Origin: JAGQPD01 sp020426865
GTDB taxonomy: Bacteria; Planctomycetota; Planctomycetia; Pirellulales; Pirellulaceae
Direction of reading: 5' to 3'
Length of the DNA stretch: 64,000 nt
NCBI GenBank assembly: GCA_041399065.1
Contig: JAWKTN010000001.1
Coordinates: 1,488,001-1,552,000 of the forward strand
Shown: positions 62,659 to 64,000 of the stretch, one piece after another
Layout of the letters: every line of letters starts with the position of its first letter
Numbering within the stretch: the stretch's first letter is position 1
Made by a program: the position numbers and the translations under genes
Notes under the pieces: model-generated
The model's input: only the letters and a program-made list of their open reading frames with translations
Databases searched by the model: none
Told to the model about the DNA's origin: nothing

Positions 62659-64000
62659 ATGACGATCAATCATCTGACCACATGTGGCGCTGTATGGGCT
62701 TTGTTATTCGTTGGTTTTCGCGCAGCAGGGGACGATCGTCCCTTTGGTGCTGAATCGCACGGAATTGCTTGTCGCTTGACAGTGGTCTCTCCGGAGACCG
62801 ACGACGATGTGCCCCACGCGTCCGATGCGGACGTTGCAAACGCCGAATTCTACGAGCCGTTTTCTGACAGCCGGGCGATGACGTTTCTAGTCGAATTAAA
62901 GAATATCGGAGACGAACCGGCGCGGTTGCTTGGTGTTCGTTACGGCGACGGCTATGCCACCGCAAAGGGGAGACTCAATACCGAATCCTTTGGGCCGATG
63001 GTATTTGGTTTCTCGTTTACCGATGCCGACGGACGGCAAGTGTTGCGCGCCGAGCGAGAATTCGAACGCGATCTCATTGGATTTCTCAGTGGCCAATCGT
63101 TACATGAATTGGCGCCCGGGCAGACGTTGACGGTCGTGTTGCGCCCCGGGCGATTCAACCCGCCGCTGGATTACGACTTACCGCCGGGTGACTACCGTGC
63201 GACTGTACGATATCGTGGTCCCAGTCAGGAGATGATTGATGAAGTGAGAGCGCGCTTACCCGAGCGAAAAGAGGCCACCGCCTGGCCGCACGAAGTCGTT
63301 TCGAATTCGGCGTCGTTCACAATCCGTGACACGGATCAGGCGCCAAACGAGAAACCTCTGGTATGGGGTCCTGAGCGAGATGGCTTGCGGGCGGCGATTG
63401 AATTTCGTCTGCCGAAGTACGTTGTCGAAGACGCGTCCCAATTGCCAGGTATCCCACTGAAGACAAACGTGCGAGTCGTCTTTCATGTGCAGAACGTGAG
63501 CGACCGGGAGATCACCTTTGCCAGTGAAACCGTTCGGCAAGGCGATCGAATTCACGTCACCAATGCCGCTGGCGAAGACGTCGATGTGAAGAACGTATGG
63601 TATTCCGGCATGCCGCAAATGGTACGCTGGCGACTCAAGCCCCAACAGACGGCACAGTTGCCGGTACTCGCATCGGGATTGGAATCCATTGACGAACCCG
63701 GGCTGTACCAGGTTCAGTACACCGTGCGATTCAACGGCATGCAGCAAAAGAATGCCGAGGGCGAAGTCACGTTTCCGTTGCCCGGCGATTGGCAAGACGA
63801 ATTGGAGACGGGAAAAGTCCTACTCGTGCTGCGGCCTCGTACGGGCGACGACGATGAGCGGGCGAAACCGCCGACGTTTACGAGTGCCATCGAGTTCGTC
63901 GATACGGAAGGAGCTCTCCTGGAAGATGGATGGTTCAGTGTCACCGGCGGCGCGTTCGGTGAACGCTATGAAGACGGTTCACTGTCGTCGGTTCCGGTTG
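62659..64000 (+). CDS. Exported beta-sandwich protein, truncated at the window end
   Basis: The frame starts at ATG 62659 (MTINHLTTCGAVWALLFVGF, a signal peptide ending near RAAG) and stays open to the last base, so the 3' end is missing after 447 codons. It has repeated beta-rich segments with the pattern VVFHVQNVSDREITF and MTFLVELKNIGDEPARL, typical of Ig-like domains in planctomycete exported proteins. No catalytic motif is visible. It lies 41 bases after the PIG-L gene. Confidence 0.75.
   Translation, partial: MTINHLTTCGAVWALLFVGFRAAGDDRPFGAESHGIACRLTVVSPETDDDVPHASDADVANAEFYEPFSDSRAMTFLVELKNIGDEPARLLGVRYGDGYATAKGRLNTESFGPMVFGFSFTDADGRQVLRAEREFERDLIGFLSGQSLHELAPGQTLTVVLRPGRFNPPLDYDLPPGDYRATVRYRGPSQEMIDEVRARLPERKEATAWPHEVVSNSASFTIRDTDQAPNEKPLVWGPERDGLRAAIEFRLPKYVVEDASQLPGIPLKTNVRVVFHVQNVSDREITFASETVRQGDRIHVTNAAGEDVDVKNVWYSGMPQMVRWRLKPQQTAQLPVLASGLESIDEPGLYQVQYTVRFNGMQQKNAEGEVTFPLPGDWQDELETGKVLLVLRPRTGDDDERAKPPTFTSAIEFVDTEGALLEDGWFSVTGGAFGERYEDGSLSSVPV

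Noticed and set aside
1..64000. tRNA, rRNA or known riboswitch genes
   Set aside because: I read the spacers for tRNA T-loop and riboswitch-like motifs and found none; a covariance-model scan would be decisive.

Overview
The window looks like a chromosomal segment of a planctomycete, probably of the Pirellulales. It carries several families expanded in that phylum: a DUF1559 pseudopilin with a partner lipoprotein, a DUF1501 / DUF1549-DUF1553 / planctomycete-cytochrome (PSCyt1) operon, large FG-GAP/ASPIC-UnbV proteins, PEP-CTERM exported proteins (two with dockerin-type repeats, one with a related C-terminal EF-hand-like region), and eukaryote-like Ser/Thr kinases. The placement rests on family content only; there is no rRNA or tRNA in the window.

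Layout. 0.1-3.4 kb: accB-accC and a PPi-type phosphofructokinase. 3.7-6.8 kb: two PEP-CTERM proteins. 7.0-10.1 kb (minus): hisD-hisC-hisB. 10.3-16.6 kb: threonine aldolase, a membrane pseudokinase and a zinc-ribbon membrane protein. 16.9-20.3 kb: DUF1559 pseudopilin, EF-hand lipoprotein, amidase. 20.3-24.2 kb: a TPR/FG-GAP protein and a small membrane protein. 24.4-31.0 kb: Tat-exported DUF1501 protein, DUF1549/DUF1553 cytochrome-like protein, PSCyt1-WD40 protein. 31.0-33.9 kb: a RAYT-like HUH transposase between arrays of REP-like repeats. 34.2-41.8 kb: a PEP-CTERM metalloprotease, two non-orthologous DAHP synthases, an S9 peptidase and a LamG/dockerin/PEP-CTERM protein. 41.9-47.8 kb: an ASPIC/UnbV protein, a PSCyt1-type protein and an HExxH protein. 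48.1-57.8 kb: a Ser/Thr kinase with a probable frameshift, glutaredoxin-like protein, apgM-type phosphoglycerate mutase, a degenerate glucose-6-phosphate isomerase paralogue, a UPF0173 hydrolase, an exported protein and a kinase-TPR protein. 58.0-64.0 kb: a plus-strand cluster of aldehyde dehydrogenase, Fe-alcohol dehydrogenase, NagB-like isomerase and PIG-L deacetylase, then a truncated exported protein.

The strongest new signal lies upstream of the class I-beta DAHP synthase. A near-consensus promoter is followed at the expected +1 by the ATG of a 27-codon leader peptide with six consecutive aromatic codons (Phe-Tyr-Trp-Phe-Tyr-Phe). Downstream are a 10-bp terminator with a U-tract and an 11-nt leader segment able to pair with the terminator 5' arm. 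This has the architecture of a classical transcription attenuator, possibly sensing all three aromatic amino acids and possibly started by leaderless translation. Other points of interest are the RAYT/REP region, the homopolymer frameshift that separates a kinase from its membrane anchor, a pseudokinase, a pseudo-PGI, and many exact 12-19 bp tandem duplications in spacers and linkers.
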